Origin: Sulfitobacter sp. F26169L
Lineage (GTDB): Bacteria; Pseudomonadota; Alphaproteobacteria; Rhodobacterales; Rhodobacteraceae
Assembly: GCF_026410285.1 (NCBI RefSeq)
Contig: NZ_JAPMLP010000008.1
Coordinates: 62,001-126,000, forward strand
Direction: 5' to 3'
DNA: 64,000 bases
The position numbers and the translations under genes were made by a program. The notes below the pieces were generated by a model, which was not told where the DNA came from, made no database searches, and was given only the letters and a program-made list of their open reading frames with translations. Positions 33,443-47,338 of the stretch are shown here, in pieces. Numbering within the stretch: position 1 is the stretch's first letter; every line of letters begins with the position of its first letter.

Positions 33443-33464
33443 TTCGGCATATTGGAGAAGAAGA

Positions 33465-35192
<1,728 letters not shown>

Positions 35193-36355
35193 TCAATAAC
35201 GGTTCACTAATCTATATGTGCCCGAGCAACAAGAGCAATTTTGTAAAAATGTTCGTCTAGGTCGATGAGTTTTTCATAATGTTTTATGGTGTTCTGATTA
35301 ATCTACTTCTGTGCCTAGTGAGTTGCTTTGTAAGGTTAAACAGGTATGCACCTTATTCGCGGGGCAGACGCCTTCGGGATTGCGTTGCCAAACGAGCTGA
35401 TGAATGGGTCCGAAATTCCCTGAGATGTCTTTCGACTCGCGAAAGACTCAGGCCAGAGCGCATTTATTGACCGCGAGAGGAGGGGGCAAAGGGCAATAAA
35501 TATACCGAACACACAGTCGGCATTGAACGTTTTAGGGAGCGGGGCTTGAGTTGCGCAATCCTTGAAAGGGGGGGGGCTGAGAAGGGGTTTTGCTCGAATA
35601 GGTTTGCTTCCGTCAAACTTTGATTGAAGGAGTTGTCTCCGATTTTTTTGGCGATGAGCCGTCACATCTTCAACTGAGATAGCTAGGCTCAAGGGCTGGG
35701 CTACTTGTTAGGTGCCTTCACGGAGGTCTCGACTTTTTTCTGCCGCTCGTTTCAAGGTTTCGGCCTGACCGTGCCCGTCGGCTTCCGTGGTTTATGGGCG
35801 TTGATGGCATCGGAATGGAGCAACCTTATCACGTTGAAGGATGGTGCGGTGTCTAGTGGGTTCCCGATGCTATCGGTTGTGGGGGCAGTTTCGACCCCGG
35901 TCAGCGGTTCGGGGTGAAAGGTATCAAAGCCGAGAAGGCCAATTGGGTCCGCTTTGATTGTTTGTCCGCCACTATTCTTGAGGGTAAGATGATATCTTCA
36001 TTCCGCTTCATTTATGGGCAATCCTCCACGGTAGTTGCCCTGTTGGAATTGTAGTATTTCCGGCGCATTCGACGCGAAGTGCGAGGCCGTATTGAAAATT
36101 TGGATCCTGGTGAGCCATTCGCAGAAGATCAAATATCACATAACTATGAGAGGTGTCTTGTCGGAGGAGGTGCCACTACTAAAGACAGTCGGGTCTTCCT
36201 GCTGGGAAGCACTTTGTCTGAAATCAAGGCCGAATATGCATGAAAACTGCCGGACAAAACATGCGGAGCGAAAGTTATAGCGATCAGGGTCATCCGCTCA
36301 TGTTTAAGCCGTCATTGCTGCACAACGTTCGACCCTGATCTTTCGGCCCAAATCA
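35193..36355. other. gene-poor region, probably decayed DNA
   Basis: More than 1.1 kb between tRNA-fMet and fghA with no credible intact gene. The first ~80 bp should include the tRNA promoter. A minus-strand stretch around 35752-36000 stays open with protein-like composition (GLLGFDTFHPEPLTGVE, then TDSIGNPLDTAPSFNV), but has no start or ribosome site and could be a fossil. Short plus-strand open frames look random. A G-tract occurs near 35572-35577. Confidence 0.6.
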
Positions 36356-37204
36356 CTATGAATTTAATGCGTTCAAGTGTTTCGCGTGAAAGCGCAGGTG
36401 ATCGTCGATGAAACTGGCGATGAAGTAATAGCTGTGATCATACCCTTCACGAAAGTTCAGCTCCAAAGGGTAGCCGCTGGCCTTTGCTGCCGCTTCCAAT
36501 GTTTCCGGCTTTAGCTGTTCAGCAAGGAAATTGTCTGCTTCTCCTTGGTCGACAAGCGCGGGAACGACGCCTGATGCTTTGCGCATCAGCAGGCTGGCGT
36601 CGTAATCTGCCCATGCGCCGCGTTCCTCGCCAAGATAAGCGGTAAAGGCTTTCTGACCCCAAGGGCAATCAACCGGATTGCCGATCGGGCTGAACGCGGA
36701 CACGGATTTGAAACGGTCCGGATGACGCAATGCCATTACCAATGCGCCGTGACCGCCCATAGAATGTCCGAAAATTGAACGTTGGTCGGTGATAGGGAAA
36801 GTCGCCTCAACCAGTTGTGGCAGTTCGTTCATCACGTAATCATACATATGATAGTGACGGTTCCACGGGGCCTGCGTTGCGTTGACATAAAACCCGGCCC
36901 CCTTTCCGAGATCATAAGCTGGATCGTCGGCAACATCGTCGCCGCGCGGGCTGGTGTCCGGTGCGACAATTGCAATACCCAGTTCCGCAGCCATGCGCTG
37001 GGCGCCGGATTTCTGGATGAAGTTTTCGTCGGTGCAGGTTAATCCGGACAGGAAATAGACCACAGGCACCTTTTGTCCGTTTGCCGTTTGTGGCGGCAGG
37101 TAGATGGCGAACCGCATATCGCAGTTAAGCACTTCTGAATGGTGGGAATAATGCTTTGTCCAGCCACCATAACTTTTGTTAACGCTCGTGTTTTCAAGTG
37201 ACAT
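36356..37204 (-). CDS. fghA: S-formylglutathione hydrolase
   Basis: 282-residue esterase D-type alpha/beta hydrolase that converts S-formylglutathione to formate and glutathione, step two of glutathione-dependent formaldehyde oxidation in the cytoplasm. Nucleophile S148 in GHSMGGHG, catalytic His in EGYDHSYYF, and the family mark FLSGLTCTDENF near residue 55. ATG 37204 has a GAGGTG ribosome site; the frame to 37240 is not supported. It lies 60 bp downstream of frmA on the same strand, forming a two-gene operon. Length matches the family. Confidence 0.95.
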   Translation of the reverse strand: MSLENTSVNKSYGGWTKHYSHHSEVLNCDMRFAIYLPPQTANGQKVPVVYFLSGLTCTDENFIQKSGAQRMAAELGIAIVAPDTSPRGDDVADDPAYDLGKGAGFYVNATQAPWNRHYHMYDYVMNELPQLVEATFPITDQRSIFGHSMGGHGALVMALRHPDRFKSVSAFSPIGNPVDCPWGQKAFTAYLGEERGAWADYDASLLMRKASGVVPALVDQGEADNFLAEQLKPETLEAAAKASGYPLELNFREGYDHSYYFIASFIDDHLRFHAKHLNALNS

Positions 37205-37264
37205 GCTGCACCTCATACTTGGGAGTTGGGGTCGCGCCACATAGAGCGCGACCGAAAGACCAAT

Positions 37265-38458
<1,194 letters not shown>

Positions 38459-38485
38459 CTATTTCCCTGCTGTCATAATCTTATA

Positions 38486-38498
38486 TTATTGCAAATAA
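38486..38498. promoter_or_regulatory. LysR-type binding site between frmA and its regulator
   Basis: TTATT-GCA-AATAA, a perfect dyad obeying the T-N11-A rule for LysR-type regulators, midway in the divergent frmA / LysR intergenic region. A second TTGCA half-site follows at ~38502-38506. Confidence 0.6.
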
Positions 38499-38550
38499 CT
38501 ATTGCAGATGCGTAATAATGATGGATGGCTTTTGTGGTAAGGGGGCGTCG

Positions 38551-39420
38551 ATGTTCAGTTGGGAAGGTGTTTCCGAATTTGTTGCGGTTGCAGAAGCCGA
38601 AAGTTTTACGGGCGCAGCCAACAAATTGAGAATATCCACAGCACAAGTCAGCCGCCAGATCGGGGCGTTGGAAGCGCGGTTGGAAGTGAAGCTGTTCTAT
38701 CGCACGACACGCAAGGTTACGATCACAGAAACCGGCCAAATTTACTACAATCACTGTCGACAGGTGCTTGACGGGTTGGCCGAGGCAGAGCGAGCCATTT
38801 CGGACTTGCACCAGACACCCAAGGGAAGGTTAAACCTGACCGCTCCGGTGACATATGGCGAAAACCGGATCGCCCCCTTGGTAAATGACTTCGTTGCCTG
38901 CTATCCTGATCTGGAGGTCAATTTGAAGCTGACCAACCAGGTGGTTGATTTGGTCGCAGAAAGTTATGATCTCGCGATCCGTCTTGGCGAACTTGAAGAC
39001 AGCACGATGATGGCCAAACGGCTCGCGTCTCGCACCCATTACGTCTGCGCTTCACACGATTATTTGGCTGCCCATGGCGCACCACATACATTATCCGAAC
39101 TTGAACAGCATAACTGCTTGCAAGGCACGCTGGGCTACTGGAGGTTTCAGGAAGAAGGTAAGCCGCGTCATATTCGGGTAAAGGGAAATATGCGTTGTAA
39201 CAGCGGCAGATCACTGGTTGATGCTGCCCGAAAAAGTATAGGGATCATTCAGCTGCCGGATTATTATGTCCAGACAGAGCTTCAAGCGGGTCGATTGGTG
39301 GCTGTGCTGGACTCTTATCGCGCAAGGGATGACGGCATCTGGGCGATATATCCGCAGAACCGTCACCTTTCGCCGAAGGTGCGTTTGTTGCTGGATCATT
39401 TATCTCAGGGACTGGCCTAA
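38551..39420 (+). CDS. LysR-family transcriptional regulator, probable regulator of frmA-fghA
   Basis: 289 residues from ATG 38551 (MFSWEGVSEFVAVAEAESFT), preceded by AAGGGGG; the longer frame to 38518 is unnecessary. N-terminal winged HTH (GAANKLRISTAQVSRQIGAL, then EARLEVKLFYRTTRKVTITE), with a LysR substrate domain in the remainder. The divergent arrangement with frmA and the T-N11-A dyad between them suggest control of formaldehyde detoxification and of itself. The inducer is not evident, but the formaldehyde-glutathione adduct would be logical. Confidence 0.92.
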   Translation: MFSWEGVSEFVAVAEAESFTGAANKLRISTAQVSRQIGALEARLEVKLFYRTTRKVTITETGQIYYNHCRQVLDGLAEAERAISDLHQTPKGRLNLTAPVTYGENRIAPLVNDFVACYPDLEVNLKLTNQVVDLVAESYDLAIRLGELEDSTMMAKRLASRTHYVCASHDYLAAHGAPHTLSELEQHNCLQGTLGYWRFQEEGKPRHIRVKGNMRCNSGRSLVDAARKSIGIIQLPDYYVQTELQAGRLVAVLDSYRARDDGIWAIYPQNRHLSPKVRLLLDHLSQGLA

Positions 39421-39460
39421 CCTTGCACGCTATTAAATTGCTCTCGAATAGGATTACCAA

Positions 39461-40366
39461 ATGATCGTCAGGGACCATCCGACTTCATTGCAACTGTTCT
39501 TTGTCATGCAGGGATCAGTCGTGCCAAAAATCATGAGCCGGATCATCGGCGTTGCGCTTTTGTCTGTGCTTGTCCTGTTGATTGATCAACACGTCATCAC
39601 GCTGCCGCATATTTCCATCGGAGCCATGGGTATTTTCGGCGTCGCACTCTCGCTGTTTCTCGGATTTCGCAACAATGCAGCCTATGATCGCTGGTGGGAA
39701 GCCCGCAAGCTATGGGGAGCGATGATCGCCGATGTGCGAAATTTAGGCCGGCATACGTCTATTTTTATAGGCACTGGGCCGGACCGTTCCAATATTCTGT
39801 CATGTGCCGCTGCCTTTGCGCATCTTCATCGCGGATTTTTGCGGGGCGTGGATGTGAAACCTGAAATCATTGGATGGGTTGGTGAAGATAAGGCCGATGC
39901 GTTGATCGCGCAAAAGAATCCCGCAGATGCAGCGTTACGGTCGATAGCCGACAAGATCGGACAGCTGATCAAGGAAGACGCAATAAGCGGGTTTGGCCAG
40001 ATGACCATCTCGCAAACCCTTTCAAAACTGGCTTTGGCGCAAGCAGGCTGCGAACGCATCGTCACGACACCGCTGCCATTTGTGTATTCCTTATTGGTCC
40101 GTCGAACGACATACCTTTACTGCTGGTTGCTACCTTTTGCATTAATCGAAACCACGGGCTGGTTCGCTCCGGTATTTGCGGCAGTTGTCGCCTATGTTTT
40201 CTTTGGCCTGCAAGCTGTAACCAACGAATTGGAATCACCTTTCCGCAATGTACAAAACGGTCTGCCTCTTGATGCGATGTGCCGCACGATTGAAATTTCG
40301 ATAGCAGAAGCACTTGACCAGACCCCACCAGATGCCTCGTCCCCTGTAAACCATGTGTTGAGCTGA
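39461..40366 (+). CDS. bestrophin-like (UPF0187) anion channel
   Basis: 301 residues of the bacterial bestrophin family, pentameric membrane channels for anions (some members conduct cations). Landmarks are the first-helix IMSRIIGVALLSVLVLLID, then LFLGFRNNAAYDRWWEARKL and WGAMIADVRNLGRH, which are the family core, and the C-terminal FFGLQAVTNELESPFRNVQN. AGGA precedes the ATG. It is 40 bp downstream of the LysR gene and could be expressed from its message. Its link to formaldehyde metabolism is not evident. Confidence 0.88.
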   Translation: MIVRDHPTSLQLFFVMQGSVVPKIMSRIIGVALLSVLVLLIDQHVITLPHISIGAMGIFGVALSLFLGFRNNAAYDRWWEARKLWGAMIADVRNLGRHTSIFIGTGPDRSNILSCAAAFAHLHRGFLRGVDVKPEIIGWVGEDKADALIAQKNPADAALRSIADKIGQLIKEDAISGFGQMTISQTLSKLALAQAGCERIVTTPLPFVYSLLVRRTTYLYCWLLPFALIETTGWFAPVFAAVVAYVFFGLQAVTNELESPFRNVQNGLPLDAMCRTIEISIAEALDQTPPDASSPVNHVLS

Positions 40367-40776
40367 TGGCCTAACCCTCAGCCGCAACTTAGATAACGCG
40401 CTCTTGGTAGAAATGACTGACGTGCTGGACAGCCGTTGCCTAGATCCGGCAAGGACCTAGAGCTGGAGTTTGTCCGATATCCCCGCGCGCGCTGCCTGTG
40501 TCGGTTAGTTACGGATTGATCGACCTCACGATCCCCTGTCTCGAAGACGTGTTTCTTTTTTCTGACGAGCAACCTGTTCCGAGTTTGATCTTGCGCAATG
40601 TCCAGCGTGAAAGCGCGACCTAAGCTGCGAACATTATGGGCCGATCCGGCACAGGTAAATGCTGATGCGGGGCCGCTATCCCGACGTGGGGCGACCCTTG
40701 GAGAGCTGGATACAGCTTTTGTACGGTGTCTTCATTCAACCGGAGGTGCGCTAGCGTTAGAACAGGAGCAGTTGAG
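40367..40776. other. intergenic region, no gene seen
   Basis: About 410 bp with no open frame of protein-like composition. It must hold the promoter of the acyl-CoA dehydrogenase; no consensus element was recognised. Confidence 0.5.
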
Positions 40777-42027
40777 ATGGAATTTTCACATTCGCCCCGA
40801 AGCAGGGAATATCTGCGGTTGGTTTCGGATTTCATGGATAACCACATCGCGCCACGTAACGCATCGTGGCACGCTGAAGTTGCCGCAGGGAATTATCCGG
40901 TTTCATTTATGGCTGATTTGAAAGCCTTGGCAAAATCCGAAGGGCTCTGGAACCTGTTCTTGCCGTCCTTGAAGCATGATGAACCGGGGCAGGGGCTCAG
41001 CACACTTGATTACGCACCGATTGCAGAAGTTATGGGCTGGATCCCATGGGCATCAGAAGTATTTAATTGCAGTGCGCCGGACACGGGCAATATGGAACTG
41101 CTGCATCTGTTTGCCACGGTCAAGCAGCGTGAAAACTGGTTGATGCCGTTGCTGGAAGGCGAGATCAGGTCCGCTTTTGCCATGTCGGAGCCAGATGTTC
41201 CGTCGTCCGATGCGACAAACATCCAGACCTCGATCAAAAAAGATGGTAACGGCTACACTGTAAGCGGGCGCAAATGGTTTATCACAAATGCGGCGCACCC
41301 TGATTGCAAATTATTGATCGTCATGGGCAAGACCGATTTTGGCGCTCCGCGCCATTTGCAACAGAGTATGGTTTTGGTGCCCATCGACACCCCCGGCGTA
41401 GAGATCAAGCGCAATATTCCCGTGCTTAACCACCATACACCCGAAGGCCATTGTGAAATCCTGTTCAGTAACGTGAAAGTGCCTGCCGATAATCTGCTGG
41501 GTGGCGAGGGTGAGGGCTTTCAAATGGCGCAGGCGCGTCTGGGGCCTGGGCGAATTCATCACTGTATGCGCTCGATTGGGCAGGCTGAACTGGCGCTCGC
41601 GCTGATGTGTGACCGCGCCAAAGAGCGTAAAACCTTCGGGAGCTATCTAAGTGATCGTGCGAATGTCGCTGACTGGGTCGCTCACTCCCGATTAGAGATC
41701 GAGCAAGCGCGGTTGCTGGTGCTGAAAGCGGCATGGATGATTGACACAGTCGGAGTAGAGAGCGCACGGGCTGAAATTTCGATGATAAAGGCGCTTGTAC
41801 CGTCCATGCTCTGCCGTGTGACGGACCGCGCCATGCAGACCTTTGGAGCAATGGGGATGAGCCCTGATACCCCGTTGGCCGAGATATATACATTCGCGCG
41901 GGCTTTGCGGTTTGCGGATGGCCCTGACGAAGTGCATTTGCGATCAATCGCCAAGGGAGAATTCAAGGCAAGTTCCGAACGGTTCGGCGCGTCGGCCAAA
42001 TACATGACGCCTCCTATGAGCAGTTAA
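40777..42027 (+). CDS. acyl-CoA dehydrogenase
   Basis: 416 residues from ATG 40777 (MEFSHSPRSREYLRLVSDFM), preceded by AGGAG; the upstream frame is unsupported. Flavoprotein that introduces a trans-2 double bond into acyl-CoA. Family signatures: FAMSEPDVPSSDATNIQTSI in the FAD/substrate region, GRKWFITNAAHP, the ARLGPGRIHHCMRSIG helix, CDRAKERKTFGSYLSD, and C-terminal GMSPDTPLAEIYTFARALRF. It resembles the longer ACAD subgroup (ACAD10/11-like) that acts on long or branched acyl-CoAs. No pathway partner is adjacent, so the natural substrate is uncertain. Confidence 0.92.
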   Translation: MEFSHSPRSREYLRLVSDFMDNHIAPRNASWHAEVAAGNYPVSFMADLKALAKSEGLWNLFLPSLKHDEPGQGLSTLDYAPIAEVMGWIPWASEVFNCSAPDTGNMELLHLFATVKQRENWLMPLLEGEIRSAFAMSEPDVPSSDATNIQTSIKKDGNGYTVSGRKWFITNAAHPDCKLLIVMGKTDFGAPRHLQQSMVLVPIDTPGVEIKRNIPVLNHHTPEGHCEILFSNVKVPADNLLGGEGEGFQMAQARLGPGRIHHCMRSIGQAELALALMCDRAKERKTFGSYLSDRANVADWVAHSRLEIEQARLLVLKAAWMIDTVGVESARAEISMIKALVPSMLCRVTDRAMQTFGAMGMSPDTPLAEIYTFARALRFADGPDEVHLRSIAKGEFKASSERFGASAKYMTPPMSS

Positions 42028-42726
42028 ACGGACGGGCATCCGCCTTGCCTTTTGTGGATGTCTAAATCCGGTCGGGCAGCCTCAAACAAGTCCGGACTAA
42101 AGAAGGTATTAACGCCCATAGGTTTTATCTGGGATACTCAAAGGCCGAATTTCCCGTTATCGAAAACAGCGGCTCTGATCGGCTGAGGCACGGCGACAGT
42201 CGACTGGCACGTATTGTCGGGATCGCGGAAGATTAACTTTTCCACTTGGCCTCGATTTCCATCAGGCGCTTCGATTGCGTGGTCAGCATCTTCTATGCAA
42301 AACCGCCCCCCCCCCCAAGCATTGATGCTGCCGCCTCTGTCCCAAGGGCTTTTTAGCCAGTCCACCGGCACCGCCTAAAACTACACGTAATTGTTAGAAG
42401 GTTGATCTGGCGCAAAGTTCGATCGTTCAAAGTCAGCCATTGATGTTTCTGAAATTGATTCATTTCAAAGGAAATCTGGTGTCTCTCGCGTTGCTTCACT
42501 CTGTTCCAGTTCTACCCACCTTCGGGCGCGGTGTTGACGACGGCGCGAATCCCTTCCCGGATGTGAAAATTCTGAAAAATGCCATGGCCTGGTTTAGGGT
42601 AAGTCTCAGCGTTATTTTTCAGACCCACCCGACCGGACAGGGACAGTCTCCACGTCGAGTTATCGATTTTTCGGAAGCTAGACTGCGTCGCCCAAATTCA
42701 AGATTACTCGAAATAGTGCTTTTGCC
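42028..42726. other. non-coding or decayed region upstream of the nos operon
   Basis: About 700 bp without a well-supported gene. A minus-strand frame at 42138-42371 encodes a fragment with CIEDADHAIEAPDGNRGQVE and VEKLIFRDPDN, unrecognised and without a ribosome site; it is crossed by a run of 12 C (42305-42316). A plus-strand frame at 42440-42730 looks spurious. An Fnr-type box at 42455-42468 is the most useful signal. Confidence 0.5.
42455..42468. promoter_or_regulatory. Fnr/Nnr-type box upstream of nos operon
   Basis: TTGAT-TCAT-TTCAA, one mismatch from TTGAT-N4-ATCAA. Anaerobic or NO-responsive Crp/Fnr regulators control nos genes in roseobacters. The box is 258 bp upstream of the first ORF of the operon, so a long leader is implied or another promoter exists. 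Confidence 0.4.
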
Positions 42727-43188
42727 ATGAAAGCTGTCTCCACTTCTCTCTTTGGCGTTCTGCTGACCGTGTGCCTTGCGTTGTACGGCCCATTTAGCAT
42801 TGCGCAGACTGCTGGCGCGGTGGTTTTCTCAATGGAGATTTGTGCAGACGGTGTTGCGAAAACAGTTCTGTTTGATGCGGATGGGAATCCGGTTGAACCT
42901 GGTGCAAGCTGTCCTGACTGTATGACCTGTTGTCACGCTGTCGCGACCCTAATTCCGCAAAACTGCGGAGCTAGTCCGTCTATTGTCATAGTCACACTAG
43001 CAACAGAGCCTCGTTCCGCACAAAATCCCATCCTCACTAAACGACATGTTCTACCCGAGCCGCGTGGCCCTCCAGTCGTGCAAATTTCTAAGTTAGCCAA
43101 CTCCGCCATGGTCTTGGCAGCCCACATTGGGTTGGGCAAATATGCGCACAGCGACGGGCAACTTCTGTTTAAGGACGCCTTCGCATGA
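42727..43188 (+). CDS. secreted Cys-rich protein (DUF2946-like), first gene of the nos operon
   Basis: 153 residues. A signal peptide ends near residue 27 (LLTVCLALYGPFSIAQTAGA). The mature part contains METICADG-like sequence (FSMEICADGVAKTVLFDADG) and the metal-binding-type C62-P-D-C65-M-T-C68-C69-H70. The style matches short DUF2946 proteins found near copper genes. Its stop overlaps the nosR start (ATGA). A role in copper delivery or sensing for NosZ maturation is inferred from the Cys motif and the coupling. The ribosome site is weak. Confidence 0.65.
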   Translation: MKAVSTSLFGVLLTVCLALYGPFSIAQTAGAVVFSMEICADGVAKTVLFDADGNPVEPGASCPDCMTCCHAVATLIPQNCGASPSIVIVTLATEPRSAQNPILTKRHVLPEPRGPPVVQISKLANSAMVLAAHIGLGKYAHSDGQLLFKDAFA

Positions 43189-45386
43189 AAACACTACACA
43201 CCCCACTTAAATTTCTGGCAATGTTTGCGACGTTGCTCTTTATCGCGCTTCCTGTTGCTGCTGATACGATTTTGTCCAAGCTTCTGCCCGATATCAGCGC
43301 AGCAGAGTTGGTCGAGGGGGCAGATGCCTTTGGCGCAACCCATCCAGACATTCCCGTAGTCCAGGTTCTTAAAGGTGGAGAGCGGATCGGCTGGGCCTAC
43401 ATTACCTCGGATTTTGTTTCTACCACGGGATATTCGGGCAAGCCCATTCATACGATGGTCGCTATTGATGATGCGGCGCAGGTGATCGGCGTGGAGCTGG
43501 TCAAGCACTACGAGCCAATCGTGCTGATCGGTATTCCGGATTCGAAAGTAAAAGCACTCGTCGCCAATTATCGGGGTCTAGACCTTGTGGCAGAGGCAGA
43601 ATCCGGCGGGACCGCACACCAGCTTGATATTATCTCCGGTGCGACGGTCACGATCATGGTCATCGACGACTCTATTGTGCGTGCTGGTCTGAAAGTTGCG
43701 CGGCAGCTTGGACTGGGTGGACTGGCCGTTGAAGACAAAAACACCGGCCCGCAATTCGAGATAAATCCAGATGCCGACGCGTCGAGCGACTGGATGACGC
43801 TTGAGGGTGATGGCACATTGCGCCGCCTGTCACTGGATGTGGGTCAGGTAAACGCCGCATTTGCCGCAATGGAAGACAAACGCGCAGGCGAACGCGCGCT
43901 CACCGAAGCGCCTGAGACAACCTTTATCGAGATGCAAGCCGCACTCATTTCGCACCCCGCCATCGGGCGCGCCATATTGGGCGAAGCAGTGGCTGAGAAC
44001 ATTGAGGCATGGCTGGAAGAAGGGGATCACGCGGTCGCGATTGTGGGGCGTGGTCTCTATTCTTTCAAGGGATCCGGCTATGTACGGGGAGGAATCTTTG
44101 ACCGGATATTCCTGATTCAGGATGACGTGTCTGTCCGGTTCCGCGACAGGATGCACAAGCGGATCAATACCATCGCCGCAGAAGGTGCGCCGGTGTTTGC
44201 CGAGGCTGATCTGTTCAAAATTCCCGCCGACAGCGGCTTTGACCCGACAAAACCGTTCCGCATCCAGCTGTTGGTGCAGCGCGAAGTGGGCGCGATCGAA
44301 AAGGTCTTTACGACATTCGATCTAGGTTACCAATTGCCGTCACAGTATGTCCGCTCCATCGCTCCGCCCCCTGCAGCAAAGGTTCCAGCCAGTGTCGCAG
44401 CTGTAACATCGCAAACCGAGCTTGATGCGCAACAAGCCCTATGGAAACGCATCTGGGCGGGAAAACAGGTCGAGATTGCTGTGCTAGGCGTCATGCTAAC
44501 CCTGCTTACAGGCGTGTTCTTCTTTCAAAATCTGGCCGTGCGGAACGAGCGGAGGTTTTACTGGTTCCGCATCGGTTTTCTAACGGTTACGCTGGTTTAC
44601 CTCGGCTGGATCGCCAACGCACAACTGTCTGTGGTCAATCTGATGGCGCTGTTCGGCTCGCTGGTGTCGGGCTTTAGCTGGCAGGCTTTCCTGCTGGACC
44701 CGCTTACATTTATTCTATGGTTCTCGGTGGCGGCTGCACTGCTGTTCTGGGGGCGCGGTGCCTATTGCGGCTGGTTGTGCCCCTTCGGCGCACTTCAGGA
44801 ATTGCTCAATCAGGTGGCACGCAAATTGCGCATCCCGCAGTGGACCTTGCCGTGGGGGCTGCACGAGCGTTTGTGGCCCCTGAAATATATGATTTTCCTC
44901 GGCCTGTTTGGTGTTTCGTTGGTGAGTATCGAGCAGGCAGAGCGGCTTGCCGAGGTCGAGCCATTCAAAACGGCCATCATTCTGAATTTTGTGCGCGCAT
45001 GGCCCTTTGTCGCCTATGCTGCTGCGCTCCTGATCGCTGGTCTTTTTGTCGAACGGTTCTTCTGTCGTTATCTGTGTCCGTTAGGCGCCGCGCTTGCGAT
45101 CCCCGCACGGCTGCGAATGTTTGATTGGCTCAAACGCTATAAAGAGTGCGGAAATCCGTGCCAGACCTGTGCAAATCAATGCCCTGTACAGGCCATCCAT
45201 CCCACCGGTGAGATCAACCCGAACGAATGCATCAATTGTCTGCATTGTCAGGTCCTCTACCAGTCCGAGACAACCTGTCCCGTTGTGATCAAAAAACTCA
45301 AGCGTCGTGAAAAAGTTGGCACAGCGCCCGACCTCACACGCGCCGGAATGGGACATCCAAACCAACTAAAAATACCTACAACATGA
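43185..45386 (+). CDS. nosR: NosR, flavoprotein / polyferredoxin for N2O reduction
   Basis: 733 residues, membrane-bound, supplies electrons to NosZ and is needed for nosZ expression. A signal/TM segment is at 1-26. The periplasmic FMN-binding domain has the flavinylation site S151-G-A-T-V-T156, with T156 the expected FMN attachment. About six helices follow, with two cytoplasmic C-x3-CP motifs ([14 protein letters not shown] and [13 protein letters not shown]), and a C-terminal 2[4Fe-4S] ferredoxin ([16 protein letters not shown] and NECINCLHC). All motifs are intact. Coupled by ATGA overlaps at both ends. Confidence 0.96.
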   Translation: MKTLHTPLKFLAMFATLLFIALPVAADTILSKLLPDISAAELVEGADAFGATHPDIPVVQVLKGGERIGWAYITSDFVSTTGYSGKPIHTMVAIDDAAQVIGVELVKHYEPIVLIGIPDSKVKALVANYRGLDLVAEAESGGTAHQLDIISGATVTIMVIDDSIVRAGLKVARQLGLGGLAVEDKNTGPQFEINPDADASSDWMTLEGDGTLRRLSLDVGQVNAAFAAMEDKRAGERALTEAPETTFIEMQAALISHPAIGRAILGEAVAENIEAWLEEGDHAVAIVGRGLYSFKGSGYVRGGIFDRIFLIQDDVSVRFRDRMHKRINTIAAEGAPVFAEADLFKIPADSGFDPTKPFRIQLLVQREVGAIEKVFTTFDLGYQLPSQYVRSIAPPPAAKVPASVAAVTSQTELDAQQALWKRIWAGKQVEIAVLGVMLTLLTGVFFFQNLAVRNERRFYWFRIGFLTVTLVYLGWIANAQLSVVNLMALFGSLVSGFSWQAFLLDPLTFILWFSVAAALLFWGRGAYCGWLCPFGALQELLNQVARKLRIPQWTLPWGLHERLWPLKYMIFLGLFGVSLVSIEQAERLAEVEPFKTAIILNFVRAWPFVAYAAALLIAGLFVERFFCRYLCPLGAALAIPARLRMFDWLKRYKECGNPCQTCANQCPVQAIHPTGEINPNECINCLHCQVLYQSETTCPVVIKKLKRREKVGTAPDLTRAGMGHPNQLKIPTT

Positions 45387-45397
45387 AAGGATACGAC

Positions 45398-47335
45398 ATG
45401 TCTAAGGATAAAAAACTGCCGATTTCGCGTAGAAGCCTGCTGGGGGCGACTGCAGGCGGCGCGGCCCTTGCCGGAACATGGGGAGGCCGTGCCATGCTGG
45501 GTGGTGCCACCGTGGGGGCGGCGACAGTTGCCACCGCTACCAGCGCTCGTGCGGCGGCAGGCGCCGAGGTTGGCCCCGGACAGCTTGATGAGTTTTATGG
45601 CTTTTGGTCTTCGGGCCAATGTGGCGAAATGCGTATCTTAGGCATCCCCTCGATGCGCGAATTGATGCGTGTACCTGTGTTTAATACCTGTTCCGCTACC
45701 GGTTGGGGCATCACAAACGAATCCAAGAAGATCCTGACCGAAGGTCTGCTGCCCAAAACTAAGGAATACCTTAAAGCGAACGGTCTGGAATTCCCACCGA
45801 ACGGCGACTTGCACCACCCCCATATGTCCTTCACCGAAGGCACGTACGATGGTCGCTTTCTGTTTATGAATGATAAGGCAAACACCCGTGTGGCACGTGT
45901 ACGTTGCGACGTGATGAAATGCGACAAAATCATCGAGATCCCGAACGCCAAGGCAATCCACGGTCTGCGTCCGCAAAAATGGCCCCGCACGGACTATGTC
46001 TTCTGTAACGGCGAAGACGAGGTGCCGATGGTCAACGATGGCTCTATTCTGGATGAGCCCGAAAAGTACGTAAACTTCTATACAGCAGTAAACGCTGACG
46101 AAATGACAGTCGCATGGCAGGTCATGGTGACAGGCAACCTTGATAACACCGACTGTGACTATGACGGAAAATACGCATTCTCGACCTCCTACAACTCGGA
46201 AATGGGCATGACACTGCCCGACATGACCGAGGCAGACATGGATCACGTTGTGGTCTTCAACATCAAAGAGATCGAAAAAGGCATCGAGACCGGCGACTAC
46301 ATAGAGCTGAATGGCGTTAAGGTGATCGACGGACGAAAGGGGCAGAACAAGAAATATACCCGCTATATCCCGATCCCGAACAACCCGCACGGTTGCAACA
46401 TGGCACCGGACAAAATCCACCTGTGCATTGCAGGCAAACTGTCACCCACCGTATCTGTGATCGACGTGCGCAAGCTGGATGCGGTATTTGACGAGGACGC
46501 CGACCCTCGCAGCGTTGTGGTGGCAGAACCTGAATTGGGACTTGGGCCGCTTCACACCTGCTTTGACGGCAAAGGTGATGCATACACCACGCTGTTCCTC
46601 GACAGCCAGGTGGTCAAATGGAACATCGAGGATGCGATCAAGCTTTACAACGGCGAGGACGTAAACCCGATCCGCACCAAGCAAGACGTGCATTACCAGC
46701 CGGGCCATAACTCCACCGTTATGGGCGAGACACTTGACGCTAGCGGCAAATATTACCTGACCATGAACAAGTTCTCCAAGGACCGGTTCCTTAATGTCGG
46801 CCCTCTTAAGCCCGAAAACGAGCAATTGTTTGCAATTGACGGGGACAAGATGACGCTGATCCATGACGGTCCGACCTTTGCCGAGCCGCATGATTCTATC
46901 ATCGTCGATCCGTCCAAACTGAACATCAAATCGGTCTGGGAGCGTGATGACCCGATGTGGGCTGACGTTCGCGCGCAGGCCGAAATCGACGGTGTCGATC
47001 TGGATGATTGGCAAGAGACAATCATCCGCGATGGTAAAAAAGTGCGGGTCTATATGTCCAGCAATGCGCCGAACTTCTCGATGGAATCCTTTGCAGTGCA
47101 GCAGGATGACGAGGTGACTGTCATTGTAACCAACCTCGATGACATCGATGACCTGACCCACGGCTTCACCATGGGCAACCACGGTGCAGCGATGGAACTC
47201 GGACCGCAGGCGACAGCTTCGATCACTTTTGTCGCGGCGCAACCCGGTGTGTACTGGTATTATTGCCAGTGGTTCTGCCACGCACTGCACATGGAAATGC
47301 GCGGCCGGATGTTTGTTGAACCAAAGGCGAGCTAA
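45398..47335 (+). CDS. nosZ: nitrous-oxide reductase NosZ (clade I, Tat-exported)
   Basis: 645 residues from ATG 45398, preceded by AAAGGA. Twin-arginine signal [17 protein letters not shown] places it in clade I. The N-terminal seven-bladed propeller has the CuZ His ligands ([39 protein letters not shown]). The C-terminal cupredoxin binds CuA through C623-QWF-C627-HALH-M (Cys623, Trp625, Cys627, His631, Met634). It reduces N2O to N2 in the periplasm, the last step of denitrification. It lies 11 bp after the nosR stop. No nir or nor genes are in the window. Confidence 0.98.
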   Translation: MSKDKKLPISRRSLLGATAGGAALAGTWGGRAMLGGATVGAATVATATSARAAAGAEVGPGQLDEFYGFWSSGQCGEMRILGIPSMRELMRVPVFNTCSATGWGITNESKKILTEGLLPKTKEYLKANGLEFPPNGDLHHPHMSFTEGTYDGRFLFMNDKANTRVARVRCDVMKCDKIIEIPNAKAIHGLRPQKWPRTDYVFCNGEDEVPMVNDGSILDEPEKYVNFYTAVNADEMTVAWQVMVTGNLDNTDCDYDGKYAFSTSYNSEMGMTLPDMTEADMDHVVVFNIKEIEKGIETGDYIELNGVKVIDGRKGQNKKYTRYIPIPNNPHGCNMAPDKIHLCIAGKLSPTVSVIDVRKLDAVFDEDADPRSVVVAEPELGLGPLHTCFDGKGDAYTTLFLDSQVVKWNIEDAIKLYNGEDVNPIRTKQDVHYQPGHNSTVMGETLDASGKYYLTMNKFSKDRFLNVGPLKPENEQLFAIDGDKMTLIHDGPTFAEPHDSIIVDPSKLNIKSVWERDDPMWADVRAQAEIDGVDLDDWQETIIRDGKKVRVYMSSNAPNFSMESFAVQQDDEVTVIVTNLDDIDDLTHGFTMGNHGAAMELGPQATASITFVAAQPGVYWYYCQWFCHALHMEMRGRMFVEPKAS

Positions 47336-47338
47336 GTC

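Noticed and set aside
35336-35692. 118-aa minus-strand frame in the gap after tRNA-fMet
   Set aside because: No ribosome site, no motif, and composition typical of random open frames.
42440-42730. 96-aa frame upstream of the nos operon
   Set aside because: It overlaps the Fnr-type box, lacks a ribosome site and has no recognisable family.
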